DNA of 64,000 nt from Stenopsyche tienmushanensis (lineage: Eukaryota > Arthropoda > Insecta > Trichoptera > Stenopsychidae): positions 310,001 to 374,000 of the forward strand of contig WACJ01000116.1 in NCBI GenBank assembly GCA_008973525.1, in the 5' to 3' direction. Below the pieces are notes generated by a model. The model was not told the origin of the DNA and did no database searches. It saw only the letters and a list, made by a program, of their open reading frames with translations. The translations under genes and the position numbers were made by a program. Positions within the stretch are counted from its first letter, which is position 1, and each line of letters begins with the position of its first letter. Below are positions 37,114-48,909 of this stretch, piece after piece.

Positions 37114-38064
37114 CACTCAAACCTTTTTTTGTGCGATATCGAAGTTATGCGGTTTTTTTAAAGCAATTTTCTCTTTTTTTTTAATTCCATAAAGAGTACG
37201 TATCGAGATATTTTGGGTAAAATAGGAAATAAATCATCAACACTAACCGAAATTTAGAAAAAAAAATATAATTTGGGACTGTGTTAATCATATTGCATCT
37301 GCTGTTGCTGAATATATAACCACGCCATTTGTTCTAGTTTAGAATTTAGAATAAAATAATTTCGTTTTTTTGCATTTTTCGAATGTTTCGACTTTTTAAA
37401 ATACATTCTCCAAAAGAATTTCCAAAATTCCAACTATAATAGTTATAACACAACTTGGCCGGTCCTACCATAATGAAATATTTTGAAAACTATTTAAAAA
37501 AAATTAAAACTGTGACAAAATAAGATCAAAAAATGACTTGACTGATTTTTTTTAAACAGTCGCCATTTTGTGATTTATTTTTTTAAGTTAGGAACTATAG
37601 TGACATCTTCACTAATTATGAATTATATTGTTGGAAAGAGAAAATCTACATAGAACAATAATGACATTGACACTGTGTATACTATTTCTTCCGAAGAAAG
37701 CGATTTGGAGTCATATCAAAATAGCAAAGAAAATTATCATACATCGATGGCAGTTTGTAATTAAAATAATTAGTATTTCTCTAGTGGATGTCTGGCATTT
37801 GAGATGCCAGATGTCAGACATCCTTAAAATTTTACCAATGATGCAAGACGTCCTTTAAATGTTACTAAAAATGTTATTTTTTTATTACCTTTTTTTATGC
37901 GTTTTTTGATATATTTTATACAGCTATTTCAAAGTTATGCGATTTTTAAAATCCATGGAACGCATCTTCACTTTTTCTATGTAAGTCATGGCATTTTTTG
38001 TGCGCTTTCATTTTGTGCGATTTTCTGCAGAATGCATCTACCGCACAAAAAAAAAGTTTCAGTA
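37114..38064 (+). mobile_element. TA/TIR family, copy A
   Basis: Starts CACTCAAACCTTTTTTTGTG, then CGAAGTTATGCGG, and ends GCACAAAAAAAAAGTTTCAG plus TA. Ends are inverted repeats flanked by TA (37112-37113, 38065-38066). 951 bp. Internally shared with copies B and C: GGGACTGTGTTAATCATATT, a poly-A/T-rich middle, GAATTATATTGTTGGAAAGA, and the hairpin GGATGTCTGGCAT...AGACATCC (37787-37824). A possible transposase remnant reads YTISSEESDLESY. Pogo-like by its ends; superfamily uncertain. Confidence 0.75.
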
Positions 38065-38066
38065 TA

Positions 38067-40070
38067 CCCATACAAAATTAGTACGTATTTAGTTTATTAA
38101 CAAGTGCAAGTGACTAAAATGCGCGACGAGGCATTGACTTTGCGTATTTTACCCGTTGCTTATTCAAAAATAGCCGCAAATGAAGTAGACGCTATAGGAG
38201 GGTTTGAATTTATTCTCTTGATTTTTTTGTTGTTGAAGTAATATATATATTGTATGGATGGATGTCTGTTCACTATATATTTCAGCACCCTTTGTTTGCT
38301 TCAAAACAAAGTATACAATTAGAACTCAAAATAGAAAATTTTGTCCTGAAAATTCAGAAAATTATGCCTTTAAATACAACTTTTAATTCAATTAAAATCC
38401 ATGAGGAATAGTAATTTCTATTAAATAAAAAAACTTCATCGTGATAGTATTTTTGGATCACGACAGGAATAGATATGTATTATTAGGAGAGAACAAAAGA
38501 TTCCCTTCTAGATACTTAATTTTCTTTAATTTAAATTTTTCATTTCATAGTTTTATAGATTAAATAAATAGCACAATAGGCCAAAAATTGAATAATAAAA
38601 ATCATGCTGGCTAAACTGGTCTATTTTATAGCGCATTACATCATCGCTGTGGACTAGCCGTTTTCATTATGCAAATCGGTTATCGCGATCAATTTACGGT
38701 AATCCCCAGATGCTCGTTATAACCGTGATCGGGCGTATTATAATCCGTTTAAATCCATACAACACCTCAATCTTACGCATATAGTGGTTAATTTGTGAGT
38801 GAAATTGATCCAAATACAGTTCGACATGTAAAATTAGTCGACGGGAGCTTTTCCCTCGAGCAACTGCGCAACATTTTTCGCATAATTTCGAAAAGCAGAC
38901 CTTTGCATAATCGGTTCGAATCCTTAAACGAATCCATTGTACCTTTTTCGGGTCAACGGTATAGAGATCTATTTTTGTTTGGTCTGACGGCAGTTCTGAG
39001 GAAATCTAAAAAGCGACCGCTCGTTTTGAAAGTTAAATTCTTCAACTACGTGACTTTCACGTGACGTGTGACGAAAATGTCTTTTGAACGACACAGAACT
39101 TAAAATTACACAGAACTCATTTGGCACATTTTGAGCCATCGCTGATTAGCATTGAGAGCTCTGATTTTTTTAAATAAAAATCGCTTTTGTATATTTTTAG
39201 ATGCAAAATAAGGAGCTTCGATGCATTTTTGAATCCAGAGAAACCATTCATGTGTTTTTCAATGGCAGATGCCTAATTTCATCGATATTTTTATAGCTCA
39301 AATGGTTCATGACGTCCCAAACCAATAGAACGAATTGACGAACGCAATGTAAACAATTTGATTATTTGAACTAGATATAATCAATAAATGATGACGACTA
39401 GTTCAGAATAGATTTATTTTTATTGTTGAAAACATATCATTAGATCACTTTGTCCCAATGAAAAACTCAATCAATCTCTTTCAAACTATCCAAATAGCAT
39501 CGATTGTTTTATATATTTTTTTAGAAAATACCCTTGAAAATTGAAATTTATTATGCATTTATCTTGATCTTTAAATCACTTAAGCATCAGTTTCAATCAC
39601 AGCGTCCAAACAATCTCAAAAACGAGGACATGCATATTTTATATCATTAAGAGATATATCTTAAGGGGGTGTTCTAATCCTGGGGCACAAATTTTGGGCA
39701 TTTCAGTCAAGTTCTATAAAAAAGAAATAAAAAATATTTTTACATTAAATATTTTTACCAGGCATTTATTAACATTTTTACAATATACAAAAATATATAT
39801 ATAAAATATAAGGGGGTAAAAAATATGTAATCTGGTTGACATGATTTAAACATTTTTAGTCATTTGAAATAATAAAAATAAAAAAGTTTTTAATAAATAA
39901 AAATTTTACTATAGTCCCTACCTCAGAGAGAGAAAATAATTTTTTATTCGCAAAATGCCAACTATTTAAAAATAAGTCATTTTTTTACCTTATTTTTTTA
40001 GTTTTGATTTTTTTTTTTTATATATAAATGCGCGTTTAAAAATTTCATTATATAACTCCGCAAAAAAATT
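38067..40070. other. Intergenic, one unassigned frame
   Basis: An 89-codon frame at 38795-39064, starting with GTG, reads through FSLEQLRNIFRIISKSRP. No family recognised and no exon signals noticed, so I do not call it a gene. Confidence 0.3.
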
Positions 40071-40074
40071 AGAA

Positions 40075-40430
40075 GCCGCGAGGTAGTCCGGGGGCTGGAC
40101 GCGCCCAAGCAACTCTCATCTTAGTCTAAAGGATCTCGACGAGAAGGACGTGTGCGTCCGCTCTGCAGTAGCGATGGGGCTCTGCAGCCCCGAGACGGAC
40201 TCGCAGCATGCACGACGGAAATCCGTATTTTACCTCCGTAGAGGGGGACGATTCCTTATCTACGACCGCTCATCCGACGACACCGAAAAGGAGGAAGGAG
40301 ATGAGAATACAACGCATAATTAACACATGGCGGCAAATAAAGTTTGCACGCAAACAATTAACATGTCCAGCCCACAAAGCTCCCCAAAAAGAATCAAATG
40401 TTCATCCTGCAACCCTTAGGATCGAGTGGT
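40075..40430 (+). repeat. GC-rich dispersed repeat, copy 2
   Basis: Second copy of 26780-27170. It keeps a 74-codon frame reading HDGNPYFTSVEGDDSLSTTA then HPTTPKRRKEM, basic and Pro/Thr-rich, as in LINE ORF1 starts. Assignment is a guess. Confidence 0.55.
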
Positions 40431-40677
40431 AGTGGTGGTAGTTCAAACAGCATAATAACCGGCTCGCTTTAATGACGAAAAATCGATAAACAACGGCAAA
40501 AAATATCAATTTACTTTAACATTATTATAATTATTCAAAAATAATTGCGAATTATTCCCACGTTACAATAAAAAAATCGATTTTTTCAAAATTATAAACT
40601 AGAATTCTCCCTTAAATTTCTGGTAGATTCTCTTCTACAGCTCACATAATAGTTAAGATATTTGCAATCAGGCATGT

Positions 40678-40929
40678 TTAGAAACATAATTTCAGAGATA
40701 ACATGTTCAAAAAAGTCGTCCTGGAGTCACTTTTGAGTCTTCCTGCGGCAATTCTTTCAATCCAAGATTGATGATTTTGGCAGACATTTTGGTTTAATTT
40801 CAGCCCTTCTTCAAAGTTATCTAGGGGCACAACATACCACACACTGCTGAAGACATCGAAAGCCATTATTATGCCTTCAGAAAACTTTGTTTTCAAGAAT
40901 CTTTTTTCTGTCTGAGGGCAATCTTGCAT
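40678..40929 (-). other. Unassigned 83-codon frame
   Basis: Minus-strand frame with IMAFDVFSSVWYVVPLDNF and QNHQSWIERIAAGRLKSDS. Protein-like, but no family is recognised. It lies just downstream of the LINE fragment on the same strand and may be transposon-derived. Confidence 0.3.
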
Positions 40930-40979
40930 AAGACACTCTGGGTTTGATACCAGGGTAGTATCAGATTCTTACTGACTAA

Positions 40980-42000
40980 ACCCCTCCCTTGTCCTTCTCT
41001 GCTCCCCTGCTATTGTTTTCCACATTGCTTCAGGAGGACAGGTTGTCTGGCCTTAAGTGGCGCTCATAATTTATTCAACGTAATCGCGCCAAAGGTCCCA
41101 GTTCTTCTTGTTTGCCATCATGCTGTAAACTATGTTTTCAACGTTGAGCTCGGCTACCCCGAGTGCCTATTTCAGCGTGTTCCTCTGGGGTGTTCAAGCC
41201 TCACAGTCAGTGATGGTGTGTTCGGCATCGTCGACCTCCGCTTGGCAGTGGTGGCACACCGCGGATGCTTCCTTGTCAATCCTTTTCAGGTACGCACCAA
41301 AACATCCGTGTCCGGTCAGCGCCTGAGTCAAGCGGTAGGTCGTTTCACCGTGTTTTCGGGCCCTTCACCGGTGGGTCTTCTTCTCTTACTTTCTCTTATC
41401 TTCCCTTACTGGACTGATCCCATTTCTGCTGCTAGGCTTCCTTCAGTTTCTGGTCATGCTCGTTGTGGCTTTAGGGATCTTCGAAGTCCAAAGCCTCCTT
41501 CTTTGCTTGGAGTTTCAACGGGGGGATTCCAGCGATCACGAACACATCTTCTTCAGTTGCTATGCTGCGGTGACTTGGAGCGCTCCCTGCCGTTGGACCC
41601 TTGCCAGCTTCTTTCTGTAGCTCTCATGTCTGAGCGACTCATGCCATATCGGGGCTCCGTACAGAAGGATTGAGTGTAAAATCTCAATTATGGTTCTTCT
41701 TCTGCACGGCTTTGACCCTCCGATGTTGGGCATGAGCCGTCCGAGCTCGCTGGTTACCTTTTGCGCCTTCTAGTTGCCTATGAGTATCTCAGCACTTTGC
41801 TGTATTCAACCCCGTTGTCTCCATTTCCCATGGATGCCGAGCTGTCACCAGCAATGAGTTCTGCTTCTTCTAGCATTTTCAACTCCAGTAGGCTGTTATA
41901 GAGGACCTTCCCTGAGGAACATCGTATTAGTTTCGTTATGATGAACATATCGGTCTCTGAAATAGTCATTGATGAGCTCAACAGCGTACTCCGAAACTCG
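40980..42000 (-). mobile_element. R1-type LINE fragment (RT end to C terminus)
   Basis: Minus strand reads KVTSELGRLMPNIGGSKPCR, then IIEILHSILLYGAPIWHESL and YRKKLARVQRQGALQ, typical of the region after the reverse transcriptase core in R1-clade LINEs. Then YRLTQALTGHGCFGAYLKRI and VCHHCQAEVDDAEHTITDCE, the C-terminal Cys/His motif. Stops and frame changes separate the parts. 5' truncated and dead. Confidence 0.85.
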
Positions 42001-42009
42001 AAAGTTTTT

Positions 42010-43335
42010 CCTTAGCGCGCCAACGATATGTAAAAATATGTCAAGAAAAGTTTTACACTATTTGTGTTTTATTCGCCAATAATAAGAAAACAATGCTCAT
42101 CAAGTGCAAATTGTTATGATAATTCCATAATTCATGGTTTTTTTTATAAAGACCGCTTTGCGCGATGTACGCAATTACCGCGTAAATATGTTTATACACG
42201 TTCATAGCCTGATGTATCGCCTGAATGTATTGATCGAATGTTTGATGATTTTAGCACTTTATTCTTAGGATAACGACGTAAGCACTGTATCGTTTATCGG
42301 ATTTTCGATTTCGTCATAAGATTCGCTGTATTTTCTTGTGTTCGTAAACATCTTCCGATCTGCTTAAACGAAAACAAGCCCGTTTCTGCTTAAAATGTCA
42401 TCTGAAATTGAATTTAATCAAAGTAACGAATCTTTGAACCTAAATCCATTATTTTTTGATTTTGTGTGAATCAAGGACTGCTTACCAGTAAGAAGGGTAA
42501 ATGAATAAGTATGGAATGATTAATGTGCACAACAACAAAAATCAAATATAAACAATATAAAATATTGTTGTGATCCATAATGATGCTTAAACTATTGTTT
42601 ACTTCACAATCGCCATCTTCGACATCAAAATTCTTGATCTACTATTATAAAATATTTAAGTTTATTGAAAAATTTGTATCCAATCAACATAATAAATGAC
42701 GTCTCGAATTTATTTGGAAGCGATCGAAAAACATGTTTTCAACGAATTATAACGAGTCCTCGATCGTTTAGAAATTTACAATGTATCGCAATAGTGTCTA
42801 TTCCTCGAATAGTTTTATACGATATCAATATTACAATGATTATTGAGAATCACTGTACAGTTATCAAATATATTGATTATGTCTTCTATAACATTTTTTC
42901 TTAAATAATTGTGTCAAATAAGCGGTTTGCACTGCTTTGATTGAACTGGTTTTGTAAATATTATGTCAATTAATCTAGAAATTGATATTGGTACGATTGA
43001 TTAATTGTGCATATTGATTCCTATGGGTATTTGGAAAACCTCAATTGACTCATTTATAATCGATTTGAAAAATTATGGCCTTGTTTATTTTTCAATATCT
43101 AAATACGTCATTGAATTTGTTGGATCAATTTTATCGCGAAGTATTGTTGAAAAGTGGAAATCATCTTATTGAAATACAATATCGATGATTCACAGTGCAT
43201 ATATGCATCAGGTAAACGACTCGACGCATCGTCGACGACGCTGAGATTGTACCAGTGCAATGTACAATGCAGTGTATAGTGCAAGAGTCTATTTAAGATG
43301 GTATTTGAGAAAGAATTTAATTTTATTCCCCAATC
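42010..43335. other. Intergenic, nothing recognised
   Basis: AT-rich. No coding or repeat structure could be supported. Confidence 0.4.
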
Positions 43336-43345
43336 AACAGATTAA

Positions 43346-43426
43346 CGCTTTGGCGGACACGACTGCATTATGCAGTCATTTTTCATACGAAAAATGGCGC
43401 ATAATGCAGACGCGTCCATCGACGCG
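43346..43426. mobile_element. 81-bp palindromic TTAA element
   Basis: TTAA at 43342-43345 and 43427-43430. The left arm CGCTTTGGCGGACACGACTG... and inverted right arm CGCGTCGATGGACGCGTCTG... both run into CATTATGC. The whole insert can fold as one hairpin. TTAA target sites point to piggyBac-type mobilisation (inference). Confidence 0.6.
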
Positions 43427-43429
43427 TTA

Positions 43430-44160
43430 AACGATAAGAATACTAACGCATTATTTTTCGCATTGTCAGTACTAATTTTTTCCATATTTTAGTTACAGAT
43501 AGACATATCTTGTAGAACTTATAGAACTTCAGATTGTATGATATATGAAATGTTGGTGCCAAAAAAAAATTTTGAACGGATGCTATCCATCAAAATACAT
43601 ATTCTCTATAATATATGTAGAGAGTGCTATAAAATAATTGATTATATGCAAACGAACAGACAGACATACTTAAGTGGCCCTGAGTTTCCTCCATCCAATC
43701 ACCCAGGTATTTTATCTATCCGATCATCCATGCTTTCCGATGGTTCCGAATCTAAGACCCCGGAGACATGTTCATGACCTCCCGATTAAACCTCATAGCT
43801 TAAATGTCTAAGATTTCATTCCGGAGAGGTCCAATATTTTTTTTTTACCGCAGGAATTTATTCTGGATTGATACATATTTAATTAAATCAAAAAAACAAA
43901 GATGGTGACCATTCAAGCAAAATTTAATTTAAAAAATATTTATAACACGGGGAAGAAATGAAATTGCTAGGAATAAGGGAGTGCTTATGTTTGGTATCTA
44001 TAAGGCAAATATTTATATTTAATTTAGATCAATCAAACGCTCTTTTTACAAAGAACAGACAGACATACATTTGATTTTATGCAATCCATGATTAGAAGCC
44101 CAATATAGACAAATATTTCTCTGCCCACTGATAAATTTCTCTCGACAGCCATGACGATGT
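43430..44160. other. Intergenic with ACAGACAGACAT repeat motif
   Basis: The motif occurs at about 43655 and 44058. No gene recognised. Confidence 0.35.
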
Positions 44161-44161
44161 A

Positions 44162-44963
44162 CACACAAACCCCTTTTTGTGCGATTTCGAAGTTATGCGG
44201 TTTTTTTAAAGCATTTTTTTTTATTTCATAAAGAATACTTATCGAAATATTTTGGATAAAGTAGAAAATAAATCATCAATACTAGCAGAAATTTGGAAAT
44301 AAATTATAATTTGGGACTGTGTAAATCATATTGCATCTGCTATCCATGAATATAGGACAACACCCTTTATCCTAGTTTTGATTTTTTTGAAAAATTAATC
44401 AATTTGCTCCAAACTGGGTACGAATCTTTTCTATATAATCCTCTATTATTCCTACCAGATTTATGTCAAAATTTATTTTTTAACTATTTAAAAAAAATTA
44501 AAACTGACAAAATAAGGCAAAAAAATGACTTGACTGATTTTTTTTATAAACAGTCGCCATTTTATGATTTATTTTTTTGAGTTAGGAACTATAGTGACAT
44601 CTTCACTAATTATGAATTATATTGTTGGAAAGAGAAAAATGATGACATTGAGACTGGGTTATACTATTTCTTCCAAAGAAGAGAGAGATTTTGAGTCATA
44701 TCGAAAATCGCAACGAAAATTATGATGATAGTCTGTAATTAAAATAATTAGTATTTCTCTAGTGAATATCTGGCATTTGAGATGCCAGTTACTTTTTTAT
44801 GCGATTTTGAATATATTCTATATAGCTGTTTCAAAGTTATGTGGTTTTTAAAATTCTTGGAACGCATCTTCACTTTTTCAATGTAAGTCATAGCTTTTTT
44901 TGTGCGATTTTTTTTATGCGAATTTTCGCGGAACGCATCTACCGCACAAAAAAGGTTTAAGTG
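44162..44963 (+). mobile_element. TA/TIR family, copy B
   Basis: Starts CACACAAACCCCTTTTTGTG then CGATTTCGAAGTTATGCGG. Ends GCACAAAAAAGGTTTAAGTG with TA on both sides (44160-44161, 44964-44965). 802 bp, the same order of internal blocks as copy A with small deletions. The hairpin is reduced to CTGGCATTTGAGATGCCAG. Confidence 0.75.
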
Positions 44964-44965
44964 TA

Positions 44966-47150
44966 TTAATTTTTGAAGATGAATTGATAGAATAATATCC
45001 ACCATATCAAATGAGGGAATCTATCTGAACGAGCAAGAGAATCCATTCCTGTGCAAATGAGCAACGTTCCATATGGCATATATTTGATTAAAATTGATTT
45101 ACATTCTCCACCACTCCCAGACCACTTGTTCTGGATGCGCAAAAAAACCACATGTTTTTGTCAATACATCCATTTAATAACCACATGTTCGTCTAATTGA
45201 GAATCATTGATCAAGTTGTGCGATTGCGTGCATCCATGCACGATGGATGCAAGTCACATTCATTAAGATTGACGTTTCTTTATGTATAAATAAGACATCA
45301 TGACGACAATTCGGCGTATCTGCTGTGAGAAATTACCATTTCTTCGATAAAATCGTGCCAGATGAATGACTAAAATGGAGATTGCCAAAATTAGGTCAAC
45401 AATGACGTTGATAGATAAAATGCATTATGTATCAGTGTTTATTTTAAATACCGGACCTGGTCCCGTGGTTTCTTATGTTACGGACGATAGATCTTTGCTC
45501 CATTATCATATATTAGAATATATGACTCAGACATCCTGAAGGATAATTTTCTGGGTCAACTGAAAATAGTGCGTATAAATAGTTTCCATCGGATAGATTC
45601 AATGGATGATCAAAACGTTCATAAAATTGTATTTATTTTTCAGGATTAAGGGGATCATTTACTATGTTTTGCAGATAATCCCTATGTGCAATCTATTTTT
45701 GATCTAAATAAATCAATATTTTAAGCATTTTTTTTTAAAAAAAAAGGACTTATAAGCTTTCAAAGTCACATATGCAAACTAATGAGAGATAGAGTTGTTT
45801 TCATGTTTGTGCAATATAAATATAACATTTTTAATAAATTAAGGGGAGATATGATGTTGGATTTATAAAGGAGTGTATTGGGTTATCCTGCTTTGAATTG
45901 ATAAATATAAATTTTGATTACTTGAAAAATAATAAAAATACATTGGGAAACATAGTCTCTTGTTTAAATCTTCTGGTTTAACATACTTTCATGTTCTCAT
46001 TTTTAATTGAATGCCATAATTATAGAGGAGTCATGAATAGGCTTTCGACCTTCTTAGACGTCTAAAAATATAATACGCAGATAGAGTTATATAAGACCTC
46101 ACATGCTTTGATCCATATAAATCAACGACGTCAGTATATACATTTTCTAAAAGTAGACATCGAATTTATGAATGAAAATTGCAGATTTACCATAATTTTA
46201 TTGCAGAATCGCACCAAAAAGAGGATTCCCTAAAACGTATTGTAAAAGATTTATGGTTTTCTATGTTGATTTTATAGAACATTGAGCAACGTAAACTAGT
46301 TTTAAACGATTTACCATTGTTGATAAACAAGCTCCTTTAAATGTATGTAATAGATTCGTCACGTTCATGATGTAAATATTATTGTTTTGTTGCTGAAATA
46401 CAAAACAGCCTCGTAGCATCAAGCGAAAGGTCGCTTTGGTGCTTATTGTTGAATCGCTTAGGATCGATTCGTTCTTATTTTTTGCGTTTCCTCTTTTGAA
46501 ATTCATCGATTCCCTTATTTGAATTGAAAATTCGTGAACTATAGGCGTGAACCGTAAAGAATGACGTCAATAAAATACTAAGATGTGACATCGAAAACGT
46601 TCGAGGGAGTAATTTATAAGCTGATAAATGTATAATGACGCGCTGTCATCTCGTCCATAACGAATGCGCATTCAGATGAATGATAATTAAAAATCATTTC
46701 AAAAAAACTCACATTTATATGATCGTGTTGAATTTTTAAAACTTGCGATTCTTCATGTGACATAATGCCAAATATCAATTTAATCGAATCGTTAAAAGTC
46801 TATGAATCGATGGTGAGATCTGTTAGTCCTGTTTTGATCTTCGTACAAATTGGCTGCTGAAAAAGCTCCCATAGATTCAAAAGCTCATACTATTACAAGG
46901 TTAAGTGGGTAAAAATTCTTCCATCTTCATCGTCAATATTAATTGCGAGTATATATTTTATTTTAGTGAAGAAATTCGAATGATTTCAATGCTTTACAGC
47001 TGATTCGCGAATTGCGCTCGAAGCAATCACTCCGTCCAGATTGCGCCCCAACGGTTCTGAGACCGCTGCGGTCGCAGGCTTGCCCCTATACCTGCTTTTG
47101 TTTGCAGGCCAGAGGTTCCTGTTGCGGATCTTTCTTATATTTGTTCTAGT
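44966..47150. other. Intergenic, nothing recognised
   Basis: AT-rich. Short frames show no domain. Confidence 0.4.
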
Positions 47151-47159
47151 AAGGGAGCA

Positions 47160-47665
47160 AATTAAGTCAAAAAATGTTAACACAGATTTAATAAAAGCGA
47201 ATAAGCAAATAGAGAGTAAGGTCACAAAAAGAATGAGCTTTGTACGAAGTGCTTCGAAAATCGAACAGCTAACTAACAAATTTATAATAAATTTATCTAA
47301 ATATTATGGCTTGTTATTTGCCGACATTCTGACTCAATAGAAAATATAAGGCTTATTTATGAAGAATTATCGTCTGATGATTTACTGGAAAAATGTCTTG
47401 GTTCGAATGTTCAAAATAACAATGAAAGTTTCAACGCGTGCGTATAGTCTCTGGTACCGAAACATATATTTTTGTGGCAAAAAAATACTAGAAATCGCAA
47501 CACATACTGCAGCTTGCATTTTTAACCACAGATTTGAACTTATTTTAAGAATAATGGTCGTTATGTGGATCACAATCGGTTCAGATGCCTTATACGCCTT
47601 GTCAACCACCGAAGCTCCGATTCTTCTAAAAAAGCTTGAACAAATCGCAGAGACACCAGATCAGC
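47160..47665 (+). mobile_element. Mutator/Kolobok-like transposase relic
   Basis: Reads KIEQLTNKFIINLSKYYGLL, then (another frame) ELSSDDLLEKCLGSNVQNNN followed by ESFNACV, then (a third) GKKILEIATHTAACIFNHRF. LTxKxIxxLxxYYGxA...KCLxGxxQNxNESxN...P is a pattern I associate with a Mutator-like transposase domain frequent in insect genomes (recalled, not searched). At least one stop and two frame changes. Confidence 0.5.
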
Positions 47666-47669
47666 AATA

Positions 47670-48680
47670 AGACAAGATTGAAATAGCTGAAGAATTACTT
47701 TATTGATTGATAGTATGTTTTTCTTTTTGACAATTTTTAAGTATTTAAAACTTTAAACGCGTTTTTCTCAAAACGACATTTTTGCACGTGGCGTTGAAAG
47801 AATTTCGAAAAACCAAGTCGCCGATTGATCTGAAATTTTACCAACTTATTTTAGACGTGTATGAATATGGTAGTTTGCAAAATCAGATCAAAATATTTAT
47901 TTTATCTTACATTTTACTTTAAAAAAATGTCCCCAAAAAATGTGTTTTTTTCCAAACTTTTTTTCAAATCAGTGCCATTTTGTTACTTTTAAACAAAAAA
48001 TATTAACTGAGTGGAATACAATAGTGACAATCATACAGATTAAGAATCATTTTAACTTGTTGTTTCAGGTAAGTCTGAATGAAAAAGCCGTGACATGCCG
48101 TTTTGATGTTTTTAAAAAACGATTTTTACGAATTTATTTTTTTAGTATTATAAAAGTGCCATAATATATATTCCAAAAAGATTCATTTCATTTTACGGTA
48201 TATTTACTGTGATAAAAATTGTTAAAAATTGCTTATTTTTTGGGCCGACATAGAAATTAATGATGAAATTGTATTAAAACTATGTTCAAAACAGACAGAT
48301 ATTGAATTAAGTTAAATGGATGACTTCATCCAACATTGCATAAAATTACAGAATAAGCATTATTGTTGCAAATTCAATCATCCATAGGTGGGCCTGTACG
48401 AATTTATTAATTACTTTCAAATCAGGGCTACCTGAATCAAGACATAGTTTTTACTTACATGCAAATTTGTTGTTGCAGTGAAAAACTATTTCTATTATAT
48501 GGATTTGAACCCGAACTTTCAATATTAGGAAGACCCAGGAATATTTGCAAATTTTGAGACCTTATATTTGAGCTTAGTTTGTCTCTGGACACAGTGATGG
48601 AAACATCTTTGCAAGCTATTTTTTTATTGAATTATTCTTAAACATTGTACTTGAGCAACAAACTGAAGAAATGTCCAGAC
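47670..48680. other. Intergenic, nothing recognised
   Basis: AT-rich sequence with poly-T tracts and no supported feature. Confidence 0.4.
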
Positions 48681-48684
48681 TGGA

Positions 48685-48905
48685 AAATAATGGAGTCCAC
48701 ATCCGACATTATATGTTGCTTTTTTATTTGGATTAGAATGCCACAAAGCCAGTAAAACACTCACAGATGTTTATTGTGAGATGATAACAATCAACAGATG
48801 CCAATATTGGTTCCAGATATTTAAATTGGGCAATAGAAAGTTAAGGGATAAACCGATAATGGAACGACTTTCTAATTTTTATAATGATGCACTAAAATCC
48901 CTAAT
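48685..48905 (+). mobile_element. Mariner N-terminal (paired HTH) relic
   Basis: Reads HIRHYMLLFYLD-NATKPVK, then in a second frame MITINRCQYWFQIFKLGNRK and LRDKPIMERLSNFYNDALKS. This matches the layout RxIMLF...KGKNA...CxxWFxxFxxGxxxLxDxPRxGRP of the mariner N-terminal helix-turn-helix domain (family knowledge). One stop and one frame change. Confidence 0.65.
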
Positions 48906-48909
48906 TTAG

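Noticed and set aside
38890..38930. GGTTCGAATCC resembling a tRNA B box
   Set aside because: No cloverleaf could be built from the flanking sequence.
38795..39064. 89-codon frame as a host gene
   Set aside because: Non-ATG start, no domain, and no splice partners found.
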